From Hysterium pulicare CBS 123377 (Eukaryota; Ascomycota; Dothideomycetes; Hysteriales; Hysteriaceae): a DNA stretch of 54,003 bases. Positions 23,029-34,691 of this stretch are shown here, piece by piece. Position 1 is the first letter of the stretch, and every line of letters begins with the position of its first letter. The translations under genes were made by a program, and so were the position numbers. The stretch is from assembly GCA_000467715.1 (NCBI GenBank), contig AJFK01000674.1:1-54003 (forward strand), written 5' to 3'. A model generated the notes under the pieces. The model worked only from the letters and a program-made list of their open reading frames with translations. It did not search any database and was not told where the DNA came from.

Positions 23029-23438
23029 GGGTGCAGAACAAGGAGATATGGCGAAGAGAGATTTGCGGCGGGCGCTGGGTCCAGGATTATCCATATATCC
23101 ATTTAAGAATGTGTCTACGTCGATACTTGACTACAACCTCTTTTGCACTCCCAAAACTCGTATATAACGTATTACACATGCTTTCGAATCTATACTCTCC
23201 GCATAGTTCAGAATGGCCCGGGTCATGAACGATACTAACGTATTTCTCGTTTTGCTCTAGCGTCGAACTTACCCAAATCGCTTAGATCGAAGTTTATCAG
23301 ATTTTCGAGAGTCCATCACCTCCACGCCATTTATCATGTCAATATCAACAAGAACAGCTCTAAAGAGCGTGATTTTGATGCGTCAAAATGTCTAAACCCC
23401 CTTTCTACTAGTGATAACACCCTTCATCCACCTGTACC
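23029..23438. other. 3' flank of the LysM gene
   Basis: No supported gene. Presumably contains the LysM transcript end. Confidence 0.4.
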
Positions 23439-23694
23439 ATGACGGCCAGATTCCCACTAGCAACAACTTCTCCTGCTCTATCTACGGCTCCATCTTTTTT
23501 TACATCCTCGAATCCTAGCCGGTCCGCATTTATATCTTCTAGTTTTTCTACAAGTCCAACCGTTTCACTAGAAGCTCGCAGATGACAACGGTTTGAATAC
23601 GGGTGGGATCGTCAGAATTGCCTTTGGTGGTGGGGCGTTACTGATAGCCATCGTCACGCTTACGTCAATTGGAAGCAATTCAGTTTGCCTCTGA
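23439..23694 (+). pseudogene. Possible relic of a Ser/Thr-rich surface protein
   Basis: ATG 23439 opens an S/T/P-rich frame (TTSPALSTAPSFFTSSNPSR) that ends at 23585. In a second frame the sequence continues as DDNGLNTGG followed by a hydrophobic stretch (IAFGGGALLIAIVTLTSIG) to a stop at 23692-23694. An S/T-rich stalk followed by one membrane helix is the usual layout of fungal wall-sensor proteins. I found no phase-correct intron joining the two frames; the best candidate (23522-23571) is out of phase. A decayed gene fragment is therefore more likely than a live gene, and chance is also possible. Confidence 0.25.
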
Positions 23695-24255
23695 CGAGTC
23701 GTGTTGGCGCTCACAGAGAAACTTCAAGAAGTAGAGAGTCCTTAAGGGGTCGCAGGCGCGGGCATGATCAAACTATCGTCTTCTAGCTGTACTTTTCCTC
23801 GATGGTTCTTAAACTCGACGGCTATAGCAAGTCGCAAATGCCGCCAATTACCACACTGGAGAACCAGATGTGAGTAGACTGGATGGATGATCTGAATTGG
23901 ATGTCCACTGGATTTTCAATACTACCGTAAAACTCAATTTGCTAAGTGAATGAAGATCAAAACATCGGAAAGCAATCGCTTAAACTGTGATGGTTTTAGT
24001 CACAGATGGTCATGTGGAGATTAGCAAAACAAACAAGCATGAAAAGTGCCATTCACCAAACTCCAACTTCTTCGAACTCGGACCACCTATTTTTCAAACG
24101 AATCAGCAATTACGCCCAACGACAACCCACACTAGGAGATTCCATATACTTTCAAAGCATTATCGAAACCCGATTCTGAACTTGCTGAGACATTGGCACC
24201 ACTCAATCATCAATCCAACTCGTCCAATTCTGCTTAAACAATAATTCTGCCGACT
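23695..24255. other. Intergenic, promoter side of the kinase gene
   Basis: Short ORFs only (for example 23987-24244), without family or splice support. Confidence 0.4.
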
Positions 24256-25485
24256 ATGAAACTTAGGAATAAGCCAAATGACGCCCAACAAGCCCGAACC
24301 CGAGGGACCCTTGAGCAAGTTCGAGAAAAGGTATGTCTTGCATCTTAAAAAATTTACATCTTAATAATATAGCTCCTATAGTTTTCCACTTCTACGACTG
24401 GGATTCTCTCACACTTCACTCGTAATCGCATTGTCAAGCCCAACGCCAATGCTAAAGGACCTTCTAACACCCTGCTCAAGCGTGCGATTCGGAACAATGC
24501 ATCCAATATCGAGCATGGCAATCCTACTCCAGAAGAAGGCACTACTCCCGAAAAACCGCTGCCACCACCAGTCGACCTCCATCTCGGGCTCTTCGAAATC
24601 GGTCGTCCGCTTGGACGCGGGAAATTTGGCCACGTCTATCTTGCTCGCCATCGTACGAGTAACTATATCTGTGCCCTGAAGATGATTTCCAAGGAACAGA
24701 TTATCAGAGAAGGCGAAGAGAAGCTGATTCGGCGTGAGATCGAGATTCACAGTAACTTGTCACATCCGAGTATACTCCAGTTCTTCGCTTGGTTTCATGA
24801 TGACGGCCGCATATACCTGATACTGGAATATGCATTTGGTGGGGAGTTGTTCTCTCGACTGAGGCAGCAGCCAGAGCGACGCTTTTCTGAGAACGTTGCA
24901 GCGGTGTATATTGCGCAGATGGCACAGGCCTTATTATACCTACACAAAAAGAGGATCATGCATCGGGACATCAAGCCAGAAAATATTCTACTCGGTCTCC
25001 ACGGAGAGATCAAGCTCGCCGATTTCGGATACAGCGTTCATTCAACCTCGAACTTCAGAGCCACCCTATGCGGAACCTTGGACTATATTCCACCCGAAAT
25101 CGCCAAGCAGCTGCTCAAGCCTGAGGGGAAACCGGAGTATTACACCAACGCGATCGATTTATGGAGTCTCGGGGTCTTGACGTTTGAGTTCTTGGTTGGT
25201 AAGGCACCTTTTGAAGAGAAGACACGGGAGAAGACGGAGAAGAGGATTATCAAGGGAAAGTTGAAGGTGCCGGACTTTGTCTCGAATGAGGCGAAGGGAT
25301 TTATTCTTGCTGTAGGCTTCATCGTCAGTTCCTAGTGGAGAGTAGTACTGATTATTGTGTAGCTACTGACCAAGGATGCTGAGATGCGAATGTCGTTGGA
25401 GGAGATGTTGGCGCATCCTTGGATCTTGAAATACTGCGGCTCTAAGTCGGCGCGAGCAAGGCTTGGGGTCTCAGCTACGAGCTAA
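24256..25485 (+). CDS. Aurora-type serine/threonine protein kinase (divergent), 375 aa
   Basis: Three exons (24256-24330, 24382-25311, 25363-25485), both introns phase 0. I chose ATG 24256 over ATG 24278 because only the former keeps phase across the first intron. The kinase domain is complete: glycine loop GRGKFG (104-109 region), Lys125 in ALKM, HRDIKPEN (D221), DFG (D239) and an Aurora-style activation loop with RATLCGTLDY...PPE (T253 region). The nearby LHLGLFEIGRPLG and HGEIK also match Aurora/Ipl1. Unusual features are DFGY where Aurora has DFGW, and a longer loop with KPEGKPEYY before the DLWSLG helix. Canonical Ipl1 acts in chromosome segregation. This divergent copy may be a paralogue rather than the essential enzyme. 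Confidence 0.88.
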
Positions 25486-27083
25486 GGCTGGAATCTACAT
25501 GGCTGCTCCATGTTCACGCAATGAGACATCGAATACTTCGGCGTTGCAGCACTCAAATTCAATTTCCACATTGCTTGGATCGGGAAAATGCCATAGTTAT
25601 AATGCTTAACTTACAGCACAGCCTCTCACATTAATCCCATCTTCGATATATTAGCGCCTGTAACTTTAAACGGTTTCTTCTCTCAATTTAATCTGATGGA
25701 AAATTGACGTAATGTCAGATTTGAAGGCAAGTCCAAAACTCGGTTCTCGGGCCCCCGCATGGCTCACCGAGGGGCCAGAACGGGCACTAGGAGCGGAGAA
25801 TCCGCTGGCTTGGTTTAGACTCGGGCTTTGTTTGACTATGCAATAGTCGTGGAATGATCTGGATCGAAATGTGTTGTGGGTAACTTTCGACGTAGGATTT
25901 ATGGGATCTATAGCTCGTGTTAACCGATGCAAAACGATGCCCCTAAGCAGAAGCAAAGTGAGATAAATCCAACTTATGTTTCAACCCATGCTGATGCCAA
26001 AATCGAAATGATCTAAGCTGAAGTTTGAACAAGTTTGTAATGAGCTGGACTAATTCCTGGACGGATGAAAATAAGTGTAACCTTACTGGATGCCGAACCC
26101 GAAGCTAGGGCTACAAATCACGCATGCTGTCCGAAGATAGTGTATCCAGAAGAAGCATTTGCTGCTTACCCACAGTAATACTGTTGGTTATTTAAGGGCG
26201 GGACAAAATGATGACCAACAGAGGCGCAGCTTTGGTTAGTACAAATCGCTTTCTCCTAAAACGGCAAAGCGCCCTGTCTCCCGCTTCTCTGGGCTGAGAA
26301 CTTTGACTTGACGTCTAGCTATTACCAACCTCTAATTCGAGCGACATTTCCTCTTTCTTTCACATCTCCTTCAATTCGCAATCGTTTGTCCTCGTTTGTG
26401 GTACTTAATACCGCTGAAATGGATATCCGCGTAGAATCTTCACCGAAAGTGCTGTGAGTGCTAAAGACCTCAGCAAACTTTTGAATCCAACACATTCGCC
26501 GCTAACGCTAGTTGTCAGGGTAAACCTACATTAGTTTGACGCTGAATGATGAAGATTTTGAAGTACCTTACAGGTTGTATGTATCCTGTTTCCAACACGA
26601 TGAGAGCACGTGTCTACTGGGGCGAGTTACTAACCTTAAATGAATTCACCCAATGATGTTCGGCCTTCCGATCATCTCAAAGCTAAACGGCCGAGCCACA
26701 ACTTAGCGACTGCTGGAAGTGGAGCTCTGATCCAGGGCAACTTCTTAATTGGCACAATCCGTGAGGGCTACGCTACTTTTCAGGCACTGACCATGGTAAT
26801 ATAGTATTCTTTTGACTGACTATCTGGTGCAACCGCATTTTCTCAAATAGGATGCTGGGCATAAGAGGTTCTAGAGCTAGGTATTTTCCCGTTTTAGAGT
26901 CAAGAACCTTCAAAATGATATAAAGTATCGTTGATTTCTCCATGCCACTCATTCTCACTTTACGAGCCTCAACCGTATTCAACCTTCCCTTATTCTCTTT
27001 CTTCCTACGTTTTGATTTCCTTATCCATTAAGCATTGCATCTCTCCGGAGTCTTGCCGCTTTATCCTCATTAAAGGCGCCAAA
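25486..27083. other. Long intergenic region
   Basis: No well-supported gene. A CT-rich leader at about 26340-26400 precedes ATG 26419 (MDIRVESSPKVL) with a GTGAGT donor and an acceptor near 26515, but the spliced frame ends after about 18 codons. It may be a leader ORF, a remnant or nothing. Confidence 0.35.
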
Positions 27084-29318
27084 ATGCGTATCCTAATTTT
27101 AGCAGTAGCCTCGGCAGCCCTTGCGGCCGCTCAAACTTCCAACAATACCATTGAGCCTTGCGCTATTGCGGCTGCCCTCCAAAGTTCGGTCACAGACAAC
27201 GAAATCCCTGCACAACAAGCGTACGACTGCCTTAACTCGGTTCCTGTGGATGTTGAAGGAGACAAACAACTCATTAACGAGCTCAAACTTATGTGGGAAT
27301 GGCACTCCGAGACCGGATGGTTGAAGAACACTCCGAAGACCTGGGAGCTTGGCCCTGCCGATTTGATCGGAGGCCTTGACACCATCGAAAGAAACCTTGC
27401 ACTCTATGAGAGCGAGTACCAGGTCCAAATCGCCATCCAGGATCTGACTATCCGAACCGGAAATTTCCATTTCAACTATATGCCCGACATCCTGAAAGTC
27501 TTCCAGTTTGTCCGCCGGGTGCCTTTAGTCTCCGTATCCGATGACGGAGTGAGCCTGCCCAAAGTCTATCACGCACATGATGTACTAGCCAAAGTCAATC
27601 AGACAAACACTACCATTTCGGAAGTCGTCAAGATTAATGATCAAGATACTCAGACGTTCTTGATCAAAACTGCTGCTCTTGAGCAATTTATTGATCCAGA
27701 TGCGCGACTCAATAAGCTTTTCTATAAGGGGGATGACGCTAACTCCATCGGCGATTTTTACGTTCAACCTCGATGGGGTGGAGCTGCGACAGAGCTACAG
27801 TTCGCTAACGGCAGCGATTTTTCGATTAGTAACATGGCTATAGCACAGCAAAATCTCAGCGGCATTGTAACCGGTATGGACTTCTTCCAAAAACTCTGCA
27901 CAGGCGAGATATCTGGCATCAATGCAACAAGCGGCGCAGAGAAAGCCCATCTTGTGAACCGACAGTCAATTCCAAGTACCTACCCTACGGCGGTTGTAGA
28001 GCACAGCGGTGGAGCCATTGCTGGTTACTTTTTGAACACCCCAGGCTTCACCGACGTTGCTGTCCTGAAGGTCATCACATTCCAGCCTCAGAATGACGAG
28101 AGTGGAAGTGAATTTCAGGCTGTTGTTACGGAATTCTTGTCTAAATGTACTGAAGCCGGCAAGCAGAACTTGATCATTGATCTCCGCGAGAACGGCGGCG
28201 GTGCCGTCAATTTACTTCTCGATTTATTTATCCAGCTTTTCCCGCAGGAGATTCCATTCAGCGCACAACGATACCGCGCTACGGAACAGTACAAGTTGGT
28301 CGGTGATCGAATCAATGAGATTGCCAACAATGAAGACATGTTGCAAGCGTATACCAACATCAGTCAATCAGGTAAGCGGCGCATCGTCTAGATTAACGAG
28401 CAATACTAATTTTACTTGATAGATATTGGATCTGATTTCCGAAACTGGGCTTACTGGCACTTCACTGATGTCAATGGCAACAACTTCGAGTCTTGGGATG
28501 AGTGGTATGGCCCGCACGAATACAACAATGACAACTTCACAACAACAATGAGATACAACGTAAGTCAACGAACCATCTCCCATCTTTAAACCCCGCTAAC
28601 AACATCCCAGTACTCCAATGCCGACCGCGTCAGCATCCTCCCAAACGGCTTCTACTTCACAAACGTGACAAACACTACCACGCAACCCTTCGCCGCCCCC
28701 AACATTGTCATGTTCATGGACGGCCTCTGCGGCTCCTCCTGCGCCAGTTTCCACGAAGAACTTAAAAACATCGCCGGCGTTAAAAGCGTTGTTCTAGGCG
28801 CCCGCCCACAACCCGGCCCCATGCAAGCCGTCGGCGGCACCAAAGGCGGAGAAGTTTACCCCTTATCCGCCGTCTACCAATCCGCCGTGCAAATTATCAA
28901 CGCTACGGAACAAGTAGGCGCTACGATCCTCTCTGGCACGATCATCGAGCAACTCGCGAACGTCAGCCAGGTGCTTGTGAGAGCGGGCGATGCGTCGACG
29001 CGTATTCAGAGCCAGGATCAAGTTAGGAAGGGGGATGAAAGTGAGACGCCCCTGCAGTATATTTATGAGGCGGCTGATTGTAAGATTTGGTTGACGGGGG
29101 AGATGCTTGTGGATCCTAATGTGGCGTGGATGAGGGTTTGGAATGCGCATGTTGATGATAGTTGGTGTGTGGAGGGGTCGGTCGGGCATAAGTCATCTAT
29201 CTCTGGGGGATTCAAGCCGTTTGGACCGGGGCCGTTGGGTGGGAAGATGGATCAGAATTTGACGAAGAGGGGGGAGGTGGATGAGAGGAGGTATCGGCCT
29301 AGGAGGTGGGCGGCGTGA
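27084..29318 (+). CDS. Secreted S41-family peptidase (CPAF-like fungal type), 710 aa
   Basis: Three exons (27084-28371, 28423-28559, 28611-29318) join in phase. The ORF stays open upstream of 27084, but ATG 27084 starts a clear signal peptide (MRILILAVASAALAAAQT), so I chose it. Residues 19-330 form the N-terminal region with a PDZ-like middle. The peptidase half contains LIIDLRENGGGAVNLLLDLF and the nucleophile region MDGLCGSSCASFHEE (serine near 517-521), both typical of S41 tail-specific and CPAF-like proteases. Many N-glycosylation sequons (NNT, NQT, NGS, NLS) support secretion. The C-terminus ends in a basic tail (RYRPRRWAA). Substrate unknown; fungal relatives are secreted enzymes, some within biosynthetic clusters, though no cluster is visible here. 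Confidence 0.88.
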
Positions 29319-30902
29319 GGGTATGTGATGGAGGATATTTTGGGTTTGTTGAGTAGGGTTTGGGTTGTTCGTTAAGTGCTTGAAGGCGCAAACGGGGTGT
29401 CATAGTTCTTCGTTTACAGAGGGTCGGTCTTGGCCTACTATCTTCTTTATCGCCGGCCTACATAGCAGATTCAGACTCTGGGAAGGCGTAAAAGCAAGTT
29501 GCCATCCTTGAGGTTAGTCAGAATTGGTTTCTGGGGTGGGATCTATCTAGATAACGTACGGCTATGGAGGTCCGCGATACGACGGATAACGACACCCATT
29601 TTGGTGTAAAACGGGAGTTTGAATCTTTGGTCTAAATATAGTATTCTGAAATATATTAATTAGGTCTTGAGTATGGTTGAAGCGGCAAGAAGTGACTCGC
29701 CACCTATATCTTTGTATTCCGAATAAAGGAAATAGCACAAAAATGAGACGACTTGGGCTTTCCTAGATTAATTGGCTGCTAAAACTTTACTCATATAGCT
29801 CTTTAATCACGAACAGTCGTACCCTTCGTGATTCCTACCTTCATGGAACGATTTAAGCCGAAATTGAGTTTCCAAACAGTGCAAGATCGCTTTGCAGCGT
29901 TAGAACACAATGGAAGAAAGGTCCTGTTCTTGCTCAGTATTCACATCCACGTGACGTTGCTTGGATGTTGCATGGCATGTGATCGAATTATGACTAGGCA
30001 AGGCTTTTCGGCTGTCATCGATCTTCAAATCTACCTTACACTATTCATCTCTGTCCCTCCTCATTCTATTTGTTTGGGGTGGAGTGTTTGAGATGCGAAC
30101 CTTCATGGAGTGGATTCTGGCCGGAAGTAGTGAAATATGCATCGACACCATCGCCATGGGAGAACGGAGAAGAGATAGTGATTATATAGCCAGTAACAAG
30201 AAGGCTTGCTGAAGTGACATTCCACTACGATTCCACATATCTAACTCATTACGCTTCGCGAATTCGGAATACTCTCTCTTTCTATACAATCCAAGTCTAC
30301 TTTCCAATGCTTCGATCCTTTAAGCGGCACCGGAAATCCACCGTCCGTACTATTGAGGAATAACACCAAAGTAATCAAACACGGTTATCAAAGCTCAGGA
30401 AGACATGGGGCTTCACCCCTGAAGGTGATTTCACACGAACATGCAGCATTCTTGACACTTCGAGGAAATAGTTTCATGATCACCAACACCTCTCCATAGC
30501 TTTAATTCCATATAGTACAACTTTCGAAGGGTTGTCCCAATTTCTGCCGCACATAGCCACTTTCAGATTCCAAAGCCTTGCCCTCAACACATCGAATTCC
30601 CTTAGAAAACTATGAAACACACCCTGATTTTAAGATGTCAGCATTCGCCGGTGCCATGAACCCTTGTAAAAGACTCACACCCATCCTCCACAACCTCCCC
30701 CACCAACTCCATTCCACCTGAGCTCCATTTGGTTTCTCTCCGCCCGAATCACCGGCCGAAGATACTGACACCGGACACCACGTGAAGGTAGCGAGCTCGT
30801 CGTCCGGCATGAAGTCACCTCCCGCAGGATGACTGTACGCAAGCTTAGCTGGGGAAAAGCATGCAAGGATGAGAGAAGCTGTACTCTCTCGAGTTACATT
30901 AC
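29319..30902. other. Long intergenic region, no supported gene
   Basis: Contains only short ORFs. A GTG-initiated 109-codon frame on the minus strand (30939-30610) overlaps the last exon of the next gene in another frame, and I do not accept it. Confidence 0.35.
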
Positions 30903-31125
30903 TCAGCCACCATGTGTGTTGGGTAGTGGTAAGGACCACAGTCGAATATCATAGCCGGGGATCTAAGTAGAATATTAGCAAAGGGGAGAGGTGATACTTA
31001 CCGATGTGAAAATGTCCGTGTGTAGCTAGAGGGATGTTAGTGAATGATATGTGGGTGGTGGGAGTGGTTGCTTACCTGAGCTGGTACAATTCCTGGCCAC
31101 CATGTGTCGATTGGATCTTCTGTGT
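30903..31125 (-). CDS. 3' exons of an unrecognised gene (partial model)
   Basis: Three small exons (31125-31076, 31025-31002, 30962-30903) are bounded by strong splice sites (GTAAGC with an ACTAAC branch; GTAAGT with a GCTAAT branch). They stay in phase and end in a stop: EDPIDTWWPGIVPAQ, LHTDIFTS and IPGYDIRLWSLPLPNTHGG. Three phase-consistent junctions in a row make a real gene likely. The 5' part is unresolved. One option is a GC-rich exon ending at 31519 (donor GTGAGT, correct phase), which would make a 393-base intron filled with the pyrimidine-rich repeat at 31186-31342. No family is recognised. The start codon was not found. Confidence 0.45.
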
Positions 31126-31185
31126 CTGTGAGGTAAGTGTAGATGTGTTCTTTTTTTGTGTTTTCTGATTTTCTAGGGAAAGGGG

Positions 31186-31342
31186 AATACGAAACCACGA
31201 AAGAAATACAGCAAAGGAAGTACAAAAAAGGAAATATGACAAAAGAAATACAGCAAAGGAAGTACAGAAAAGGAAATATAACAAAGGAAATACAGCAAAA
31301 GAAATACAGCAAAAGAAATACAACAAAAGAAATACAGCAACG
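31186..31342. repeat. Purine-rich minisatellite (AAAGAAATACAGCA units)
   Basis: About ten tandem copies of a degenerate 14-base unit, AAAGAAATACAGCA and the variant AAGGAAGTACARAA. Copies also group into about 42-base higher-order units. On the minus strand it reads as a polypyrimidine tract, which would sit inside an intron of the minus-strand gene. The plus-strand reading TKEIQQRKYKKGN is a by-product of the repeat, not evidence of a protein. Confidence 0.75.
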
Positions 31343-32082
31343 AAAAGCAAGCAAGCAAAAGCAGGGGTCGCACTATGTAGTTCAAGGAAGACATGAAGCA
31401 GCGAATCAGTCAAACTGCACAATACATGGGAAAGGGAAATATGGCACAAATGGCGAAGCAATGAAAAAAGACATAAGAAACGACAAACGTTGGCTTCACC
31501 GAGTCCGGCCCCACTCACTTCTACCGCCGCCACGGGAGGAGTCTGCCGTCGTCGTCGGTTCCGCCGCCGTATCGCCGTTGTATTCATCGAACTCGTTGCC
31601 GTTTCGCCGTGTTCCGATCGTCTGCCTTGCCGAAATCAATTCGATAGTACTGCCGTCCGAGTCTAGTGTTCTGCCGTATCCGACCGAAGTCGACCGTTTG
31701 CACTGCCAAACCCATCGGGGGTCCCGTCGTTTCGAAATCGAGAGTGCCGTACCGGAATCGTCGTCGTGCGTCGAGTTCGTGTTTTAGCTCTGGTGCCATA
31801 CGGGGTGCAAAACCCGCAGGTGGCGGTGGTAGGTGCTGTGGATGTGACAGGTCCAACAGCTGGGTGGATTCGCGGATGATATCGCACCCACTACCGGGCT
31901 CAGCTATTTTATTCGCTTCGCCCAAAGGACATCCGTGCTGGTCTGGCGCAGCGGATGGGGTCAGTTTATCGACTTGCCCACTGGTGCATGACTTTTTTTT
32001 TGTTCTCGAGTCGTCTTCTGTTCGTCGTCGTGAATCCGGCCGGATCGTTTCGTGGCATCTTTCGTATGTTGTGAAGGGTCGT
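31343..32082. other. GC-rich, CGA/ACG-repetitive stretch
   Basis: All minus-strand frames are largely open because of repeated CGA, ACG and GAC triplets at 31510-31780, so ORF length means little here. It may hold the 5' exon of the 30903-31125 gene (exon ending 31519) or the 3' flank of the next gene. I cannot choose. Confidence 0.3.
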
Positions 32083-34048
32083 TTACTCTTCTGCACGGAA
32101 GTGAAGATGAGCCCACTTGCCTCCATTAGATACTTGGAAGTCGCGATAGATCCGGGGGTAGGATCCTCCCAAATAAACAAAGGTTCCCTCGAAAACCCAT
32201 GTGCCGTTCCATGTGCTGTCTCTCATCATCCAGCATTCGCCGAAAGGCGGTTGCTGGGGCTGCTCCTGATGGAGAAGTAGACGAGTGCCGACCCACTTGC
32301 CGTCGTCAAGTTTCCGACCGTAAAAATATGGAACGAATTGTTTGACTTCGACGAGGTTCGGCTGCACGCACACGGACCACGAACGTTCTTGTCGTTCGTA
32401 GAAGCTGAGTACTGCTCGGTATCGATGCTCCGCTTGCTCGGTTCGGAACTGTTTATGGGGAAGCCCACTTTCACTGTGGGGGTTTCAGTCATGTGTATAT
32501 TTAGTGAAGCTGTAGGGTACTTACGACCGAATGGTCTTGAATGGTCCTCTCCCAGCTGCCTTGAGGTCGCGAAATTTCGTTACTCCGCGTTTAGCAGACC
32601 AAGCGATGGGGTTGCATCCGCTCCATCCTACCCGACCAAGAGGCTCCAGAGGATGCCTCTCAAATTCCTTTACCGAGGTAAGGGAGTGTCCGGGAACTTC
32701 GTCGGCCCATTTGACACTCTTCGCAGAGCGTAGAGGTCGCGGGGTTGATTTCCGTTTCCGAACGACGGGTGGACCAGAGCGGTTGCCAGAAAGACATGCT
32801 TCGACAAAGGCAGTCTTGGGCCGAGGTGGTGAGACCAGGCTTTGTTGACTGAACTTTGTTTCTAACATCTCCAACTCTTCCATCGCTTCTTTCCGCTTGG
32901 CGAACCGAGCGCGCCATGCCTGAAAGCCTGATCGTAAAGATTGCATCCGAAGATGGGCTTCCGCGGCGGCGGCAGCACTCCGACGTTCCGCAAGCTTCTT
33001 GCGTAGGGCCTCGACTCGATGAGTCTTTAGCGAATGTGGGGAGGGTGGAGCCGGTCTGATTTCTCTAGTCGCAGCCAGTTCTACCGAGGTAGGGGGCTGA
33101 GTGCGAGTGATCTTCAGGACGTGGCCTGTTGCCCTACTTTTGATGAAAGTTGTTGAAGGAGCGGCAGGACAGGTTCGTTTGATGATAAAACGAGGCTTCT
33201 GTCCGGCGATAGGTAATGACTGTGTGGTTGGCACCGACTGTTGTGGTCGAACCGTATGTCTCAAAAGCTGGCAGGTTTGTTAGGACAGTTCAACCACAAG
33301 CATGAAGTTCGTAACAGGTTCTTACAGTGCGTTTGGGTTCCTGCTTCAATCCAGCAGCGACGGATGCCCCAGGAGGCGAGAGTGAACGGACGTTGAGCCG
33401 GGAAGAAAGCTAGTAAAGTATCAGAAATGTCATAACATGGATGAGTCATCCTAACTTACTGATCGTGAAGGCTTCGGTGGGGATGGGCGTAGTGAGTGTT
33501 GCAACCGAGAAGCATCATCTGGAAACTGAGATGATGGTTAGTACCGTGTATAACTCTGCATGTTCATTGTGACAAGACGGCTTACCGAGCGTTCAACAAT
33601 AGGCCTAGCCGGTCGTAACGAATGAATCGGTTGGGTTCTCGGCTCGTGCTTCTAATGAGAGGGTGAGCAATGGGCAATCACGAAGTTTTGTATCCAAACT
33701 GAAACTTACTAGATGTTCTGCAGCGAGCTTTTTGATAGTCTCGCGTGGCTGCTGGGTGATGCTGTTGGTGGTGGGTTCCAGACGCTGACAGGAGGGTTAG
33801 CACTATGCAATAAAGAACAGTGCAGCGAGAAGACGACTTACTTTGCATAATGATCGTGCTTCTGTGAGTTTTCTGATAGTCTCTCGAGACTGATGGGTGG
33901 CGGTGGAGGAGGAGGCAGTGGTGTGAGATGAGTGGCGGCTCAGAGCTCGAGTAACAGGCTGGATCGGTGGCTTGAAAGGCGATGCGCAGCGCTGCAGGCG
34001 GTTGGTGGTGTTAAAGAGGAGAGGACGTGGGAACTGTGATTGAGACAT
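32083..34048 (-). CDS. Hypothetical protein, 543 aa, seven exons
   Basis: Seven exons (34048-33842, 33784-33710, 33651-33586, 33525-33460, 33409-33326, 33267-32525, 32473-32083), all with good GT-AG sites and matching phase, give 543 residues. The N-terminal half is basic, S/P-rich and probably disordered. Residues around 300-350 form a charged, alanine-rich helix (EALRKKLAERRSAAAAAEAH). The C-terminal 130 residues look folded (FVPYFYGRKLDDGKW and GECWMMRDSTWNGTWVFEG), and aromatic residues are frequent. No family is recognised. The first two exons end in similar text: SRETIRKLTEARSL versus PRETIKKLAAEHL. The basic, proline-rich N-terminus could suit a nuclear or nucleic-acid-associated protein, but that is speculation. 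Confidence 0.75.
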
Positions 34049-34691
34049 TGTGTGAAGGCAGGAGCGTTGTGAGAAAAGCAAGTGTGACTGTTGTGACTGT
34101 GACTGTGGTGAAGAAGAGAAGGAGAAACTCGAGGAGGCGAGAACTTTTATTGAGCTTCGATTGAGCTAACACCTTTTCGGGCAATCGTAAACAAACAAAG
34201 AGCTTGGGTCTCAATGCTATCTGTTTAACGTGGCGAGACGCGATGGGGATGGTGCTGAAGCTTAGCCGCATCAGATAATGCCAAGATCTTGAACTGGACT
34301 TCGACAGATTGAATGGAGATGACGAGTCTAGTAAATAAAAGCCAGTGTAAATGGAAAACCTCCGTATAATCTTTACTACAAACATGAAGTGGGTTGGGAC
34401 CCTGTGATAGTCCTTCTTGTCAGGGATATGTATTCTCTAATAGCCCCAGAAACTAATTGGTCTGGCCTAAGCAATATCGTGGTGCTCCTTCCAGATATGG
34501 CACTATAAACTAGATCCGAGACCTACCTATGGGAGCCGACTACCCCCGTACGGCATCTGCAACAACCATAAAGAATCCATCAGAGATATGAAAGTAATTG
34601 GAGACAAAATCAGAAGACTTCTACTTTCAAGAGAGGTAAGTGGTTCTAGTGGACGGCTGCATTAAGCTGTGAGCTAATGTGCAGACCAGCA
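34049..34691. other. Intergenic, no supported gene
   Basis: Upstream side of the 543-residue gene. Short ORFs only. Confidence 0.4.

Noticed and set aside
30610-30939. 109-codon minus-strand frame rich in tryptophan
   Set aside because: It has only a GTG start, and a stop lies just upstream. It overlaps the last exon of a better splice-supported model.
31143-31787. Plus-strand 214-codon ORF with TKEIQQRKYKKGN repeats
   Set aside because: It is produced by the purine-rich minisatellite and a CGA-rich stretch. No splice or family support, and it lies opposite a minus-strand gene with good splice sites.
31584-32180. 198-codon minus-strand ORF
   Set aside because: Its upstream part is a shadow of the last exon of the 543-aa gene, and the rest lies in triplet-repetitive DNA where all frames are open.
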